This document shows positions 10,801 through 18,820 of a stretch of 64,000 nucleotides of DNA, one piece after another. Origin of the DNA: JANMGV01 sp037440405. Lineage in GTDB: Bacteria; Planctomycetota; Planctomycetia; Pirellulales; Pirellulaceae. Where the stretch lies: the NCBI GenBank assembly GCA_037440405.1, contig JBBIUE010000003.1, positions 1 to 64,000 of the forward strand. Reading direction: 5' to 3'. A model generated the notes under the pieces. The model did no database searches. It saw nothing but the letters and a program-made list of their open reading frames with translations, and was not told the DNA's origin. The position numbers and the translations under genes are program-made. Each line of letters starts with the position of its first letter. Position 1 is the stretch's first letter.

Positions 10801-11110
10801 TGGAATACGAACCATAACCATCGAAGATCGGGGTCCATGTTGTTCCAGCATTGGTCGTCTTCCATACACCCCCTGAAGCAACGGCGATATACCAAGTTGA
10901 TCGGTTGGCTGGATCGACAGCGATGTCGACGATGCGACCGCTCATCAAAGCTGGTCCAATCGCGCGAAACCCAAGACCTGAGATCAATCGCTCGTCCAGT
11001 TGCGGCGTCTCGTCTTTCGGTACGTCGCTGTCTTGAGCAAGAGCCTGCTTGGTTCGCAGCGAGCCAATGAGAGTGACCGCGAGAAGAGAGGCTATAAGAA
11101 ATCGAGACAT
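7826..11110 (-). CDS. Exported Vps10/sortilin-like BNR beta-propeller protein
   Basis: This is a 1094-residue secreted protein. A signal peptide with a hydrophobic core at residues 4-17 is followed by QALAQ, a likely cleavage region. The next ~730 residues contain many BNR/Asp-box repeats such as SLDGGKSF, TTDGGRSW, STDRGESW and SEDGGANW, the signature of sortilin or Vps10-type propellers and photosystem stability factor-like folds. The last third has a beta-rich domain and a helical tail. Proteins of this build are common in Planctomycetes and Bacteroidetes, and they are often annotated as glycosyl hydrolases without biochemical support. The substrate is unknown. GGAG precedes the ATG. Confidence 0.85.
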   Translation of the reverse strand: MSRFLIASLLAVTLIGSLRTKQALAQDSDVPKDETPQLDERLISGLGFRAIGPALMSGRIVDIAVDPANRSTWYIAVASGGVWKTTNAGTTWTPIFDGYGSYSIGCLAIDPSNSNVVWVGTGENNSQRSVGYGDGVYKSLDGGKSFQKVGLGQSEHIGQILIDPRKSDTVYVAAQGPLWAPGGDRGLYKTTDGGRSWNRVLFISENTGISEVHCDPRNPDTLYAVAYQRRRHQWTLIDGGPESGIYKSTDGGLSWRAINRGLPGGDRGRIGLAISPLQPDVIYAIVEATGSEGGVFRSTDRGESWTKQSSYVSSSPQYYQEIIADPHVFDRIYSLDTYLMVSEDGGKSFQQLGESDKHVDNHALIIAPDDPNHLLVGCDGGLYETYDRGRTYRFFPNLPITQFYKIAVDESLPFYNVYGGTQDNATQGGPSRTTNTHGIRNSDWFVTVFGDGFDPTVDPTDPNIVYSQWQYGGLVRYDRRTGERIDIKPQESADGPPLRWNWDSPILISPHNPQRVYYASQILFRSDDRGDSWEAISPDLSRNLDRNQLKVMGRIWSVDAVAKNSSTSFYGNITSISESPLVPNLLYVGTDDGLIQVSEDGGANWRKVEKFSFLDVPEFAYVSDLEASRHDADTVYVVVQNFKRGDFRPYVLKSVDRGNQWTLISQGLPERGSAYTIAEDHIRSDLLFVGTEFGVHVTLDGGKKWLAMKNGLPTIAVRDIEIQRRENDLVLGTFGRGIYILDDYSPLREMTTALVEQSATILPIKPAVMYLEDDPLGGDGKAFQGSDFFIAPNPPFGATITYYLKDSLKTKKGERIRRDRERSARSQDAPYPTWEELKAEDREEGDRILMIIRDSGGNVVRRLPAATSSGLHRLTWDLRYAGLAPSRRGDGQGPRVLPGTYTASLVQMGETEIKELVPPVAFECKPLRGDIVTPEQRDAALAFQNETAEAMRVVMASNQILSDALSRIDSIKVVIERSPRLDLEMYKSARELQIRLLDLQERLVGDRTRSRRNEPEMPGLLGRLQQVVQGSWTSTLGPTQTHRRNFAIVGEQLPGLLADLKQAIEVDLVALEKQLDEVSAPWTQGRSIPEWSKK

Positions 11111-11609
11111 GTCTTACAACTCCAAAAAGCGTTCGATTAACCAAGGCAGGGACTGACGTTCCGATTGATTTGCTGGGTAGGAATGGAGAAAGTACTCGTC
11201 CATTTCATGATTGTGATTGATCGTTCCGTTCCGACACGTATCAGCGGCGGCGCGTAGGCAGGCCCACGGCTTTCAACACTCCTCGGCGGATCCTGCCAGT
11301 TGCCTGCGCGAAACGACTCGTCCGCTCAAGTTCAGGCAAATCCTGTACTTTGTTCAGCTCCTTCGCGATGTGGCCATGATTGACTTGCGATGCAGTCACC
11401 ATGAACTCGGCGATCGGGCAAATCGTCACCGAATTATCTAACCATCAACGGGACGCAATCTATCGTGATCGGAGCTCCCAAAATTTCCATCTTTCAAGCT
11501 ATCAAAACTGTTCAAGATTTTCAGGAAGTCTACTAAAACCCGCTTTCTTCTTACGGAAGGGTAACTTCGTTTGCCTTCCTGCGGCAACCAAGGCCTGTCG
11601 ATTTGGAAG
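11111..11609. other. Intergenic gap upstream of the Vps10-like gene
   Basis: A 499-base stretch between two minus-strand genes. The Vps10-like gene's promoter must lie in it, or the gene is read through from upstream. Short open frames on both strands (up to about 75 codons) have no recognisable domains. I saw no clear structured RNA or terminator. Confidence 0.45.
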
Positions 11610-14600
11610 CTATGGAGACTCCAAAGTCATCGCCATGACAATCGGTGCCGAAATATCGTCACCCTTGACCAATTCGATTTCTTTCAGCGATTCCGCGCGT
11701 GTCGGAACGACCGAGAAGTATCGAATCTGCTGGCCGCGCAGGCTAAAGGCGAACTTCGATTTGGGAACGTCGACTCGTCGTATGTAGTCTGCAAAATGCT
11801 CGCCGTTGAGCAACTCGTGATCTTCTGTTTGGCCGTCAGCGTAGTGTAACCGAACGATCATGGATACGGATTTTTCCGAGTGGAATGGGAAACCATAACC
11901 GCTGACGCCACTCAAAAAGTGAATTGCCGCAGCCGGAGCAGCGCAGGGGATCGATACCGACTTCGGCATTTTCGGCGGCAACGTCCCCATCGGGCCGTGA
12001 AGCAGAATGATATTGGCGGTCCGCTTTTCCTGCGGGTCGACCAACACAAACGGAATGCCTTCGAACGTTTTGGGTGACCAATCGGGGAAGATCATTCGAT
12101 CGGGACCATCATCGCCATCATGGAACAGACCCTTGGAGCTAATCGCCGTTGCCACTTTGCCCAATGGAAGAGGAATGTATTTGCCGCGCGACGTCAGGAA
12201 TTCGAGGATGTCGCGCATGTCATTCTTGGTCATCTGGTCCTCGAATCCTTCCGGCATCAAGGACTTGGTGGACGCTTTCAGACTTTCGATATCCTCTCGC
12301 AGGATTGTCTCGCGTTTGCCCTGCGTATCCACCAGTTCGATCGATGTCCTAGATTCGCCGACCAGCATGCCTGTCTTGACCAATCCATCGGTCGTCAGCA
12401 CGGTGTAGGTGCGGAAGTTCCCCTCGACGCTGCGATTCGGATCGAGAATGTGGACGAGGAGCTCAGCTTTCGGATGCACTGCCATACCGCTGAGGTCCGG
12501 GCCAATGTTCACACCTTCTCCCTGGTGCTGATGGCAGAGAGCACAGTGCTTTTTGTAAAGTTCTTTGCCCTCGGAGGCGGACCCAGCCAGTCGCGTGACT
12601 TCCATCCACTCTTCAATCACTTGCTCTCGATTGCTGGAAGGGGCCCCGCCACCTTTCGCCATGATGTTCGACGCCAATTCACGGATGTTGGCATCCGGGT
12701 GATCGCGAAGCGCTTGCCGTTGATCTAACCTCAAATCCGAGAGTCGGAGAGCGCCTTCGTTGATGGCTTCCAACAATTGGACCGTTGTTTCCGGTCTTGC
12801 CATCAGTACTCGAATGACCTCGCTCTGACCATCAGGCGACATGGTGCCAAAACGCTCTAACGCGGACGAGGCAACATTCGTGGCGCGACTGTTGATCAAA
12901 GCGGAGAGAAATCCCGATGAAACCTGCGGCGGGGTTTGGGGCTGAATGCATTCCAGCAGTTCGTCGACAAGCTTTTCGTCATTCGGTAACATAGCAACCG
13001 CTTGTTGAGCAGCACGGATGCGCTGCTCTGGCGATTGTTCTGCGGAGTTGAACATCGTTCGCAAGTGTTGAACGATCTTCCGAAGCTGTCCCTCGAGGGA
13101 TTTCGCACCCAGCTTCGATGAGATTTGAACGAGCGAACTCTGACTCTCAACGGGGAGTTTCTCCAAGAGAGCGACGAGCATTTCGCCAGCTTCTTCGTCC
13201 AACGTCACGGCATGATCTCCCGGCCAGCCTCGAACCCAACCGTCGATGACGATTCGCGTCAGCTCAGGATTGGAGTCCGACATGACCGCGAGAACTTGTT
13301 TCACCCGAGCCGCGTCCATCTTCGATCGAGCAGCGTGCTCTGCGAGGAAGGCGACCTGTCTCAGGACATTAGAGGGAAGCTTTCCGCCGCGCTCCAGCAA
13401 CTTGGCGATGGTACTCGATGTTCGTCCCGACGCAGCCGAGGTCCAGCCGTCAAGCAACCAACGATCGTCGCCAACGATTTCAGTCACTCTTGCCAGCGTA
13501 TCGCTCTCGACTGGACCGTCGGAAGGAACGTCCGAAAGTTTGAGCAGCGCTGCCAAACGAACTTGAGCATCCGAATCGAAGACCAAGCCGCGTTCGATGA
13601 TAGCAGCCGACGTCGCCGCGTCATTCGGCATCGAAGTCGCTGCGGCGCGTCGGACTCCTGCGCTCGGATGCTCAAGGCAACCGAGCACCGCGTTCCACAC
13701 TTCTAATTGATTCGGCTGTACTTGATTCAATCCCGCCAACGTCCAGAGCGCATGCATCACGCCTGGGTTCAAGCCAATCGCATCAACACTTCTGTCACGA
13801 AGCAACGTTACAAGCTCTGTGACGACCTCCGGAGAGGGGCCTCGCTCAACTAGCATGCGCTGTGCGTGCAGCCGAACCTGCATCGTCGAATGCTTCAGCG
13901 CCCGAACCAAGGGTTCATGGGATCCCGATTGCAACGCTTGACGAAGGTCGGTTTCGATGGTGTGATCAATCGATGATGGACTGGCCCCATCTCCACGGTA
14001 GATAACTCTGTAAATCCGTCCGTGCTTCTTGTCGCGTAGGTCGCTTTCGAAGGCATTTCCTCGACCGGTCGAAAAGCCGTGAGGGGTGGGGTTGTGCTGG
14101 ACGATGTAGTTGTACCAATCAATGACCCAAACGTTGCCGTCCGGTCCAACCTCCGCCATGATGGGCGAAGCCCATTCGTCGTCGCTGGCAAGCAAATTGA
14201 AGGGGCTCTTGGAGCGGTAGTCGGCTCCATCAGGCTTCAAAATAAAGGTGCCAATCAAGTGGCCTGTTGGCTCACAGACGAAAGCCGTCCGATTCCACCA
14301 AGCGCTCGGGTACTGCCTCGCCGTATAAATCGCGTGCCCTGCTCCGGCGGTATATCCACCGTGGAAGTCAACTTGACGAACCTTGTCGGTCGCGGGCGCA
14401 AACTTGAAGGTGTCCGAGATCATCTCGAGAGTGGTCGGAGCCCAACCTTTGACTCGCTCGTAATAACGATTGGGAATGGGCATAAAGTTGGAAGGATTGC
14501 CATTGGCTGTTGAACCAAAGATAAGTCCTTCTTCGCTAATACCCAACCCCCAAGTGTTATTGTTGGTGGCACGAACAAACTCTAATTCTCGCACGCGGAT

Positions 14601-16115
14601 GGTATGGCGATTCATGTTGTCAGGATCGATTATTTTCCCGTCGATTGCGGTCACGGGCGCAGTTGCATCCGAGGGACCGGCTTCAACGCGGAACCGCCAA
14701 AACCCTTGACGAAAACCTTGTTGCCTCTCTCCATTGATAACTGGGTGCGAATCGTTGTAACCTTGCATTGCCCAGATCCAATTATCTGGACCATACTGAA
14801 AGTTGCTAACTCCGCCGTGCGTGTCATTGATAGCCCATCCGGTAATCAATACTTGCCGAAAGTCCGCTCGATCATCGCCGTCCATATCCTTCAGATAGAC
14901 GGTTTCGGCTCCATCCTGAACGATCGCTCCACCTCGATAAATGACCAGCGTGGTTGGAATGGACAGCCCATCCGCAAAGACTTTGAAGGTATCCGCGCGA
15001 CCGTCGCCATTGGTATCCTCGCAGATTCGAATTCGATCGCGACCTCGTCCGCGTGGCTGTAGCTCGTTCGGATAGTCGACTGTTTCACAAACCCACAATC
15101 GGCCTCGTTCGTCCCAATTCATCGCGATCGGCTTGCCCGCCAAATCAGGCTCGCTGGCCCAAAGCTGAATGTCAAAGTCTTCGGGGGTGATGTAATGCTT
15201 GACCGATTCTTCTGGTGGCAGCGGATTTTGCATCTTCGTAAGAGGATCGCCTTGTACACCCCAGCGGTTGCTAGGGACATAATTCGGAATCTTGGCACCG
15301 ACGTCGGTGTAGGTGAACGGAGCGACATCCGTCCGAAACGCGGTCATCTTCGGGACAGGAAATAGGGCCGGGTCTCGAAAGGACGGAATGACCGAAGGAT
15401 CGCGACCGCACGCCCACAAGATGCCGCGAGCTAGCAGATTGTGGAATCCAGGCTGATTCCAAGTTCGATGATCGTGTCCCCATGCCGTGTAGAACACGCG
15501 ACCCTTGCCGTGCGTGCGAACCCAGGTCCACGGTTCAGCCGATCGTCCCCTCGCTTGCACACCTTGTTCGCGTACCTCGAGAACGGTTCGATTCACTTCG
15601 TTGTGGCGCGAATGGACGTAGGTTTCGTCCCAACTGTAAAATCCCTCGAAACCTTTCATGATCGGATGGTCGGGAGCAACAATCTTGGTAGCGAATTCTT
15701 CGCCGCCATGGTTCTGAAATTGAGCACCGCACAGCTCAACGTAAGCATTGGAATTCCTAAAGCAAAACGTCGCACAATGAACTGGGATGAAGCCCTTTCC
15801 TTCTTCGACGAAACTCAATAGAGCCGCCTCTTGCTCCGGCGTCATCGTGTCGATGTTCGCGTATACAAAAAGTCCATCGAACGATTTCAATCGCTCCGGA
15901 GACAGAACGTTGATATCCTCGGTGTACTCCATTTCGATGCCGTAGGCCGCAAGGGCAGGGACGATACGTCCCGCTAAATCGGCTGGACGGTGATGTCCGC
16001 GATCGCCGAGAAAAACGACTCGAAGCGGCTCAGCAGCGATCAGCTTCGATGGTTGGGACGACAACATCGAGCAACTCAATAGCGCGATCAAAACCATGCT
16101 ACGAAGCGGTAACAT
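11610..16115 (-). CDS. ThuA / PVC-type dehydrogenase / HEAT / cytochrome c fusion protein
   Basis: This is a ~1501-residue exported multidomain protein. I chose the ATG at 16115 because it gives a proper signal peptide ending near LIAAEP and is preceded by GAGG; the longer frame would overlap the neighbouring gene. A ThuA-like domain (VVFLGDRGHHRPADL onward, ~residues 30-240) is followed by the PVC-type membrane-bound dehydrogenase domain (DFDIQLWASEPDLAGKPI, CEDTNGDGRAD). HEAT-like repeats come next, then one cytochrome c site CALCH with an IGPDLSG heme ligand segment, and a beta-rich C-terminal domain. Such proteins are thought to oxidise sugars in the planctomycete periplasm and pass electrons to c-type heme. 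The Gfo/Idh gene 65 bases upstream supports a sugar pathway. Confidence 0.88.
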   Translation of the reverse strand: MLPLRSMVLIALLSCSMLSSQPSKLIAAEPLRVVFLGDRGHHRPADLAGRIVPALAAYGIEMEYTEDINVLSPERLKSFDGLFVYANIDTMTPEQEAALLSFVEEGKGFIPVHCATFCFRNSNAYVELCGAQFQNHGGEEFATKIVAPDHPIMKGFEGFYSWDETYVHSRHNEVNRTVLEVREQGVQARGRSAEPWTWVRTHGKGRVFYTAWGHDHRTWNQPGFHNLLARGILWACGRDPSVIPSFRDPALFPVPKMTAFRTDVAPFTYTDVGAKIPNYVPSNRWGVQGDPLTKMQNPLPPEESVKHYITPEDFDIQLWASEPDLAGKPIAMNWDERGRLWVCETVDYPNELQPRGRGRDRIRICEDTNGDGRADTFKVFADGLSIPTTLVIYRGGAIVQDGAETVYLKDMDGDDRADFRQVLITGWAINDTHGGVSNFQYGPDNWIWAMQGYNDSHPVINGERQQGFRQGFWRFRVEAGPSDATAPVTAIDGKIIDPDNMNRHTIRVRELEFVRATNNNTWGLGISEEGLIFGSTANGNPSNFMPIPNRYYERVKGWAPTTLEMISDTFKFAPATDKVRQVDFHGGYTAGAGHAIYTARQYPSAWWNRTAFVCEPTGHLIGTFILKPDGADYRSKSPFNLLASDDEWASPIMAEVGPDGNVWVIDWYNYIVQHNPTPHGFSTGRGNAFESDLRDKKHGRIYRVIYRGDGASPSSIDHTIETDLRQALQSGSHEPLVRALKHSTMQVRLHAQRMLVERGPSPEVVTELVTLLRDRSVDAIGLNPGVMHALWTLAGLNQVQPNQLEVWNAVLGCLEHPSAGVRRAAATSMPNDAATSAAIIERGLVFDSDAQVRLAALLKLSDVPSDGPVESDTLARVTEIVGDDRWLLDGWTSAASGRTSSTIAKLLERGGKLPSNVLRQVAFLAEHAARSKMDAARVKQVLAVMSDSNPELTRIVIDGWVRGWPGDHAVTLDEEAGEMLVALLEKLPVESQSSLVQISSKLGAKSLEGQLRKIVQHLRTMFNSAEQSPEQRIRAAQQAVAMLPNDEKLVDELLECIQPQTPPQVSSGFLSALINSRATNVASSALERFGTMSPDGQSEVIRVLMARPETTVQLLEAINEGALRLSDLRLDQRQALRDHPDANIRELASNIMAKGGGAPSSNREQVIEEWMEVTRLAGSASEGKELYKKHCALCHQHQGEGVNIGPDLSGMAVHPKAELLVHILDPNRSVEGNFRTYTVLTTDGLVKTGMLVGESRTSIELVDTQGKRETILREDIESLKASTKSLMPEGFEDQMTKNDMRDILEFLTSRGKYIPLPLGKVATAISSKGLFHDGDDGPDRMIFPDWSPKTFEGIPFVLVDPQEKRTANIILLHGPMGTLPPKMPKSVSIPCAAPAAAIHFLSGVSGYGFPFHSEKSVSMIVRLHYADGQTEDHELLNGEHFADYIRRVDVPKSKFAFSLRGQQIRYFSVVPTRAESLKEIELVKGDDISAPIVMAMTLESP

Positions 16116-16180
16116 CTTGGATACCTCGACTGAAAAGAAGGGATGAAAACACATCCGAGCGACTTTATCTAAGTGGACTC

Positions 16181-17299
16181 TTAATTCAGCGTAAATTCCG
16201 GAAGCTTCACCAATTGCCCACCTTGCATAGCGCTTTGATGAGCACAGATGCCGACGCAAGTCCAGTTGGCGCTGGTTACCGCGTTGGGCCAAGGATCGCG
16301 ATTTTGGATCAGTGCGGAAACAAACTCATTCACCAAATGCGGGTGCGAACCACCATGCCCGCCACCTTGAATGAACGATAAATGGTCTGCGTCTTGAATC
16401 GATCGCGTGAACTTGCGTATGGGCTCCGGTAACAGATGAGCATAATCGGGCACTTCCACTTTGGAAGGAATTTCCGGTTCAGGTTTCTTGGCTGTATGGA
16501 TGATGTGGGGCTCATGCTCAACCAACGTCCACTCGAAACTCTTCTTGGTGCCATAGACATCAAAGCTTTCGCGATATTGCCTCGCCGTATCGAATAGGAA
16601 ACGCCAGATGTGGGCTGCAATATCGGAATCCTTGATCTTGATATGACACGACTCTACAGCGAAGCGATTGCCAGATTTCTTCGCCAACTCTTCGCGAATG
16701 CTGCCCGAGCCAAAACACGAGACGTACTCGGCACGACCATTGACGAGGCCAAGGACCGGACTGACCACATGTGTTGCATAGTGCATTGGGATCATTCGTT
16801 CCCAATACTCAGGCCATCCATCCATGTCCTGAGGATGCGAAGCTGCCATATACTGAATTTGTCCCAACTCTCCCTTTTCGTACATTTCCTTGATGAACAG
16901 AAACTCGCGGCTGTAGACAACAGTCTCCGCCATCATGTACTTCAGCCCCGTGTCCGCGACCAATTGACATAGTTGGTCGCACTCTTCAATCGTCGTGGCC
17001 ATCGGAACCGTGCACATGACGTGCTTGCCGGCTCGCAGTGCCTCCATGCTCATCCAGGCATGATCCGGAATCGGACTATTAATGTGAACGAAATCGACTT
17101 CAGGGTCGGAAAGTACCTGTTCGTACTTGGTATACCGTTTCGCGATGCCAAATTGATCTCCGACCTGGTTGAGTTCCTTTTCGTTACGCCGACAGATGGC
17201 GACGCAACTGGCATTCGGATGACTCTGATAAATGGGAATGAACTCGGCACCAAAACCTAAACCAACCATCGCCACTCGTACGACTTTGGAATCGCTCAT
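16181..17299 (-). CDS. Gfo/Idh/MocA family oxidoreductase
   Basis: This is a 372-residue NAD(P)-dependent sugar or inositol dehydrogenase-like enzyme. The Rossmann motif VAMVGLGFGAEFIPIY lies near the N-terminus. The family motif with the catalytic lysine is seen as AGKHVMCTVPMA, where the usual EKP reads TVP, so the canonical lysine is missing. I placed the start at 17299 (MSDSKVVRVAM) because it puts the Rossmann fold at the terminus; a longer frame begins at 17365. It sits 65 bases upstream of the ThuA/dehydrogenase gene and is probably cotranscribed. The substrate is unknown. Confidence 0.9.
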   Translation of the reverse strand: MSDSKVVRVAMVGLGFGAEFIPIYQSHPNASCVAICRRNEKELNQVGDQFGIAKRYTKYEQVLSDPEVDFVHINSPIPDHAWMSMEALRAGKHVMCTVPMATTIEECDQLCQLVADTGLKYMMAETVVYSREFLFIKEMYEKGELGQIQYMAASHPQDMDGWPEYWERMIPMHYATHVVSPVLGLVNGRAEYVSCFGSGSIREELAKKSGNRFAVESCHIKIKDSDIAAHIWRFLFDTARQYRESFDVYGTKKSFEWTLVEHEPHIIHTAKKPEPEIPSKVEVPDYAHLLPEPIRKFTRSIQDADHLSFIQGGGHGGSHPHLVNEFVSALIQNRDPWPNAVTSANWTCVGICAHQSAMQGGQLVKLPEFTLN

Positions 17300-17766
17300 G
17301 CTCGTTGAACCTTGAAGGAAAAGGGACATGGATGGGTGTCGCAGCCAGCTTGAAGAACACCTCAACTAAGACGATCTAAAGAAGTCGAATTGTCGCTCTT
17401 TTGACCTGTTCACGGAATAGGGTACGCAGAAAAAAATTGCACCGCCTCTAGCTGACACCACCCCATCAGGAGAACGGAAACAAGTAAAATTGGATTGGAG
17501 CCTGCCGATCAGCACAATCCAGTGCGGCTCCAATCTTCCTCACGAGGTCCGTATCACATGCGCGCGAAAAAGCTTGTTCGTCTTTGGTTCGGCGTCGTTA
17601 TGCAAATACTGTTCAAGTCGCCCCGTCGTCGTCAGACGGCATGATTGCGGAAACGTTGATGCTACCCAAAAATGCGATTGTGTTTTCCAAACTCCCGTAC
17701 GGCATAAAGAGCGACAGCACGGTGTTTCGTCTGACTTGAGTTGATCGGGGATTGGATAGGAAACGA
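17300..17766. other. Divergent intergenic region
   Basis: This region separates the minus-strand oxidoreductase operon from the plus-strand zinc-ribbon gene and should hold both promoters. Apart from the inverted repeat at 17493-17535 I see no clear element. An 84-codon plus-strand frame (17490-17744) lacks any domain and is probably not a gene. Confidence 0.45.
17493..17535. repeat. Perfect 10-bp inverted repeat with nested stem
   Basis: GATTGGAGCC at 17493-17502 pairs perfectly with GGCTCCAATC at 17526-17535. A further GCAC (17512-17515) and GTGC (17522-17525) stack directly on it, leaving a nine-base bulge on one side. There is no T-run after it, so a simple intrinsic terminator is unlikely. 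It lies between two divergent genes and could be a structured leader or a protein site. Confidence 0.5.
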
Positions 17767-18432
17767 ATGGCGATCGAATTCCTTTGTCCAGACTGCTATC
17801 GATTTCTGCGGGTTTCCGATGACGCAGGCGGGAAGAGTTGCCGATGTCCCGGTTGCGGTTCGGAAGTCGTCATTCCGACACTTACGATCAGCTCGACGCC
17901 CGAGAAGGAATCTCCGGCAAGTGAATCTCCTTCACAGAGCGAGATCGACGTAGATTCGCACTCTATTCAAAATATCGTAGTCAGTTCCCAACCTGTGGCT
18001 CATTGCAAATTGCTTCTCCATTGTCCGCAATGCGAAGAGCCGTTGTTGGGGGACCGGTCCGTGGCTGGGACTCGCGGTCGCTGTCCGAAATGCTCCTGTA
18101 TCTTTCAGATTTCAGACGATGGCAGGTCCGCCATCTGCAGCGTTCAGATGGAGTTCGTGTTCTCTTGTCCCAGTTGCCGCCAGTTCTTTGAAGGTCATCG
18201 AGAAATGATCAACCGCCGAGGAAAATGCGCGAACTGTGGGCACGTTTTTATGATCTTTCCAAACGCAGAAGAAGCGAGGCTCGGATCGACGCATCAAGAG
18301 AATGATGTAACCAAAATTGTCTGCACCGAGTGTTCGTCCATTCTCAAGGTCTTGCGGGAAGCCATCGGACACACGGTTCAATGCCCCAATTGCCTGAAGC
18401 ATTTTGTCGTGAATCAATCCGTTCATCTGTAA
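17767..18432 (+). CDS. Protein of four tandem CxxC zinc ribbons
   Basis: A 221-residue protein with no recognisable enzyme domain. It contains eight CxxC-type knuckles arranged as four ribbon units: CPDC/CPGC, CPQC/CPKC, CPSC/CANC and CTEC/CPNC. Each pair is ~18-22 residues apart and each unit ends in a hydrophobic strand such as VFMI or FVV. The first two units are separated by a Ser/Glu-rich linker. The units resemble MJ0042-type zinc ribbons that often precede signalling or membrane modules, but here nothing follows. The ATG at 17767 has AGGA six bases upstream; an upstream TTG at 17752 is less likely. The role could be binding of nucleic acid or protein; I do not assign one. Confidence 0.8.
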   Translation: MAIEFLCPDCYRFLRVSDDAGGKSCRCPGCGSEVVIPTLTISSTPEKESPASESPSQSEIDVDSHSIQNIVVSSQPVAHCKLLLHCPQCEEPLLGDRSVAGTRGRCPKCSCIFQISDDGRSAICSVQMEFVFSCPSCRQFFEGHREMINRRGKCANCGHVFMIFPNAEEARLGSTHQENDVTKIVCTECSSILKVLREAIGHTVQCPNCLKHFVVNQSVHL

Positions 18433-18820
18433 TCCGCGATTTCGCTGTTAGAGAGACCAGTTAACCGTTCGCGCCAAGTTCGCAGAGAACGAGTGACGAC
18501 GGCAAGTTCATTGCGCTAAGTTGTTTCGCATGTCCAGCAGAGTCGTCTTTCTCGCCCGATGTCCGATCCGGCTTTTCATTCGCTGCGTCTCCTACCTGCG
18601 GATGAGTTGCTGCACCGATCCGGAAGCACTCTTGGCCAGTGAGCGGTTTCGAAAGGTCAAGAATCCGTCGATAGTCAAACTTCGAGGCCGCCGCATTCTT
18701 GCTGAATTTTTGCTTCATGAGACATAGGAAAGATTCGAATGTTGTGACACAATAAGACCTCTGCGTTTCGAGATCGCTGGCGGGAGAAGATGCCTTCAGC
18801 GATCTGGACTCGCATACGAT
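18433..18820. other. Intergenic region upstream of the split tRNA gene
   Basis: No supported gene. The region must carry the promoter of the tRNA. A short inverted repeat TTGTG-A-CACAA lies just upstream, near 18742-18752. Open frames of 68 and 124 codons, one of which runs into the tRNA on the opposite strand, have no recognisable domain. Confidence 0.4.
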
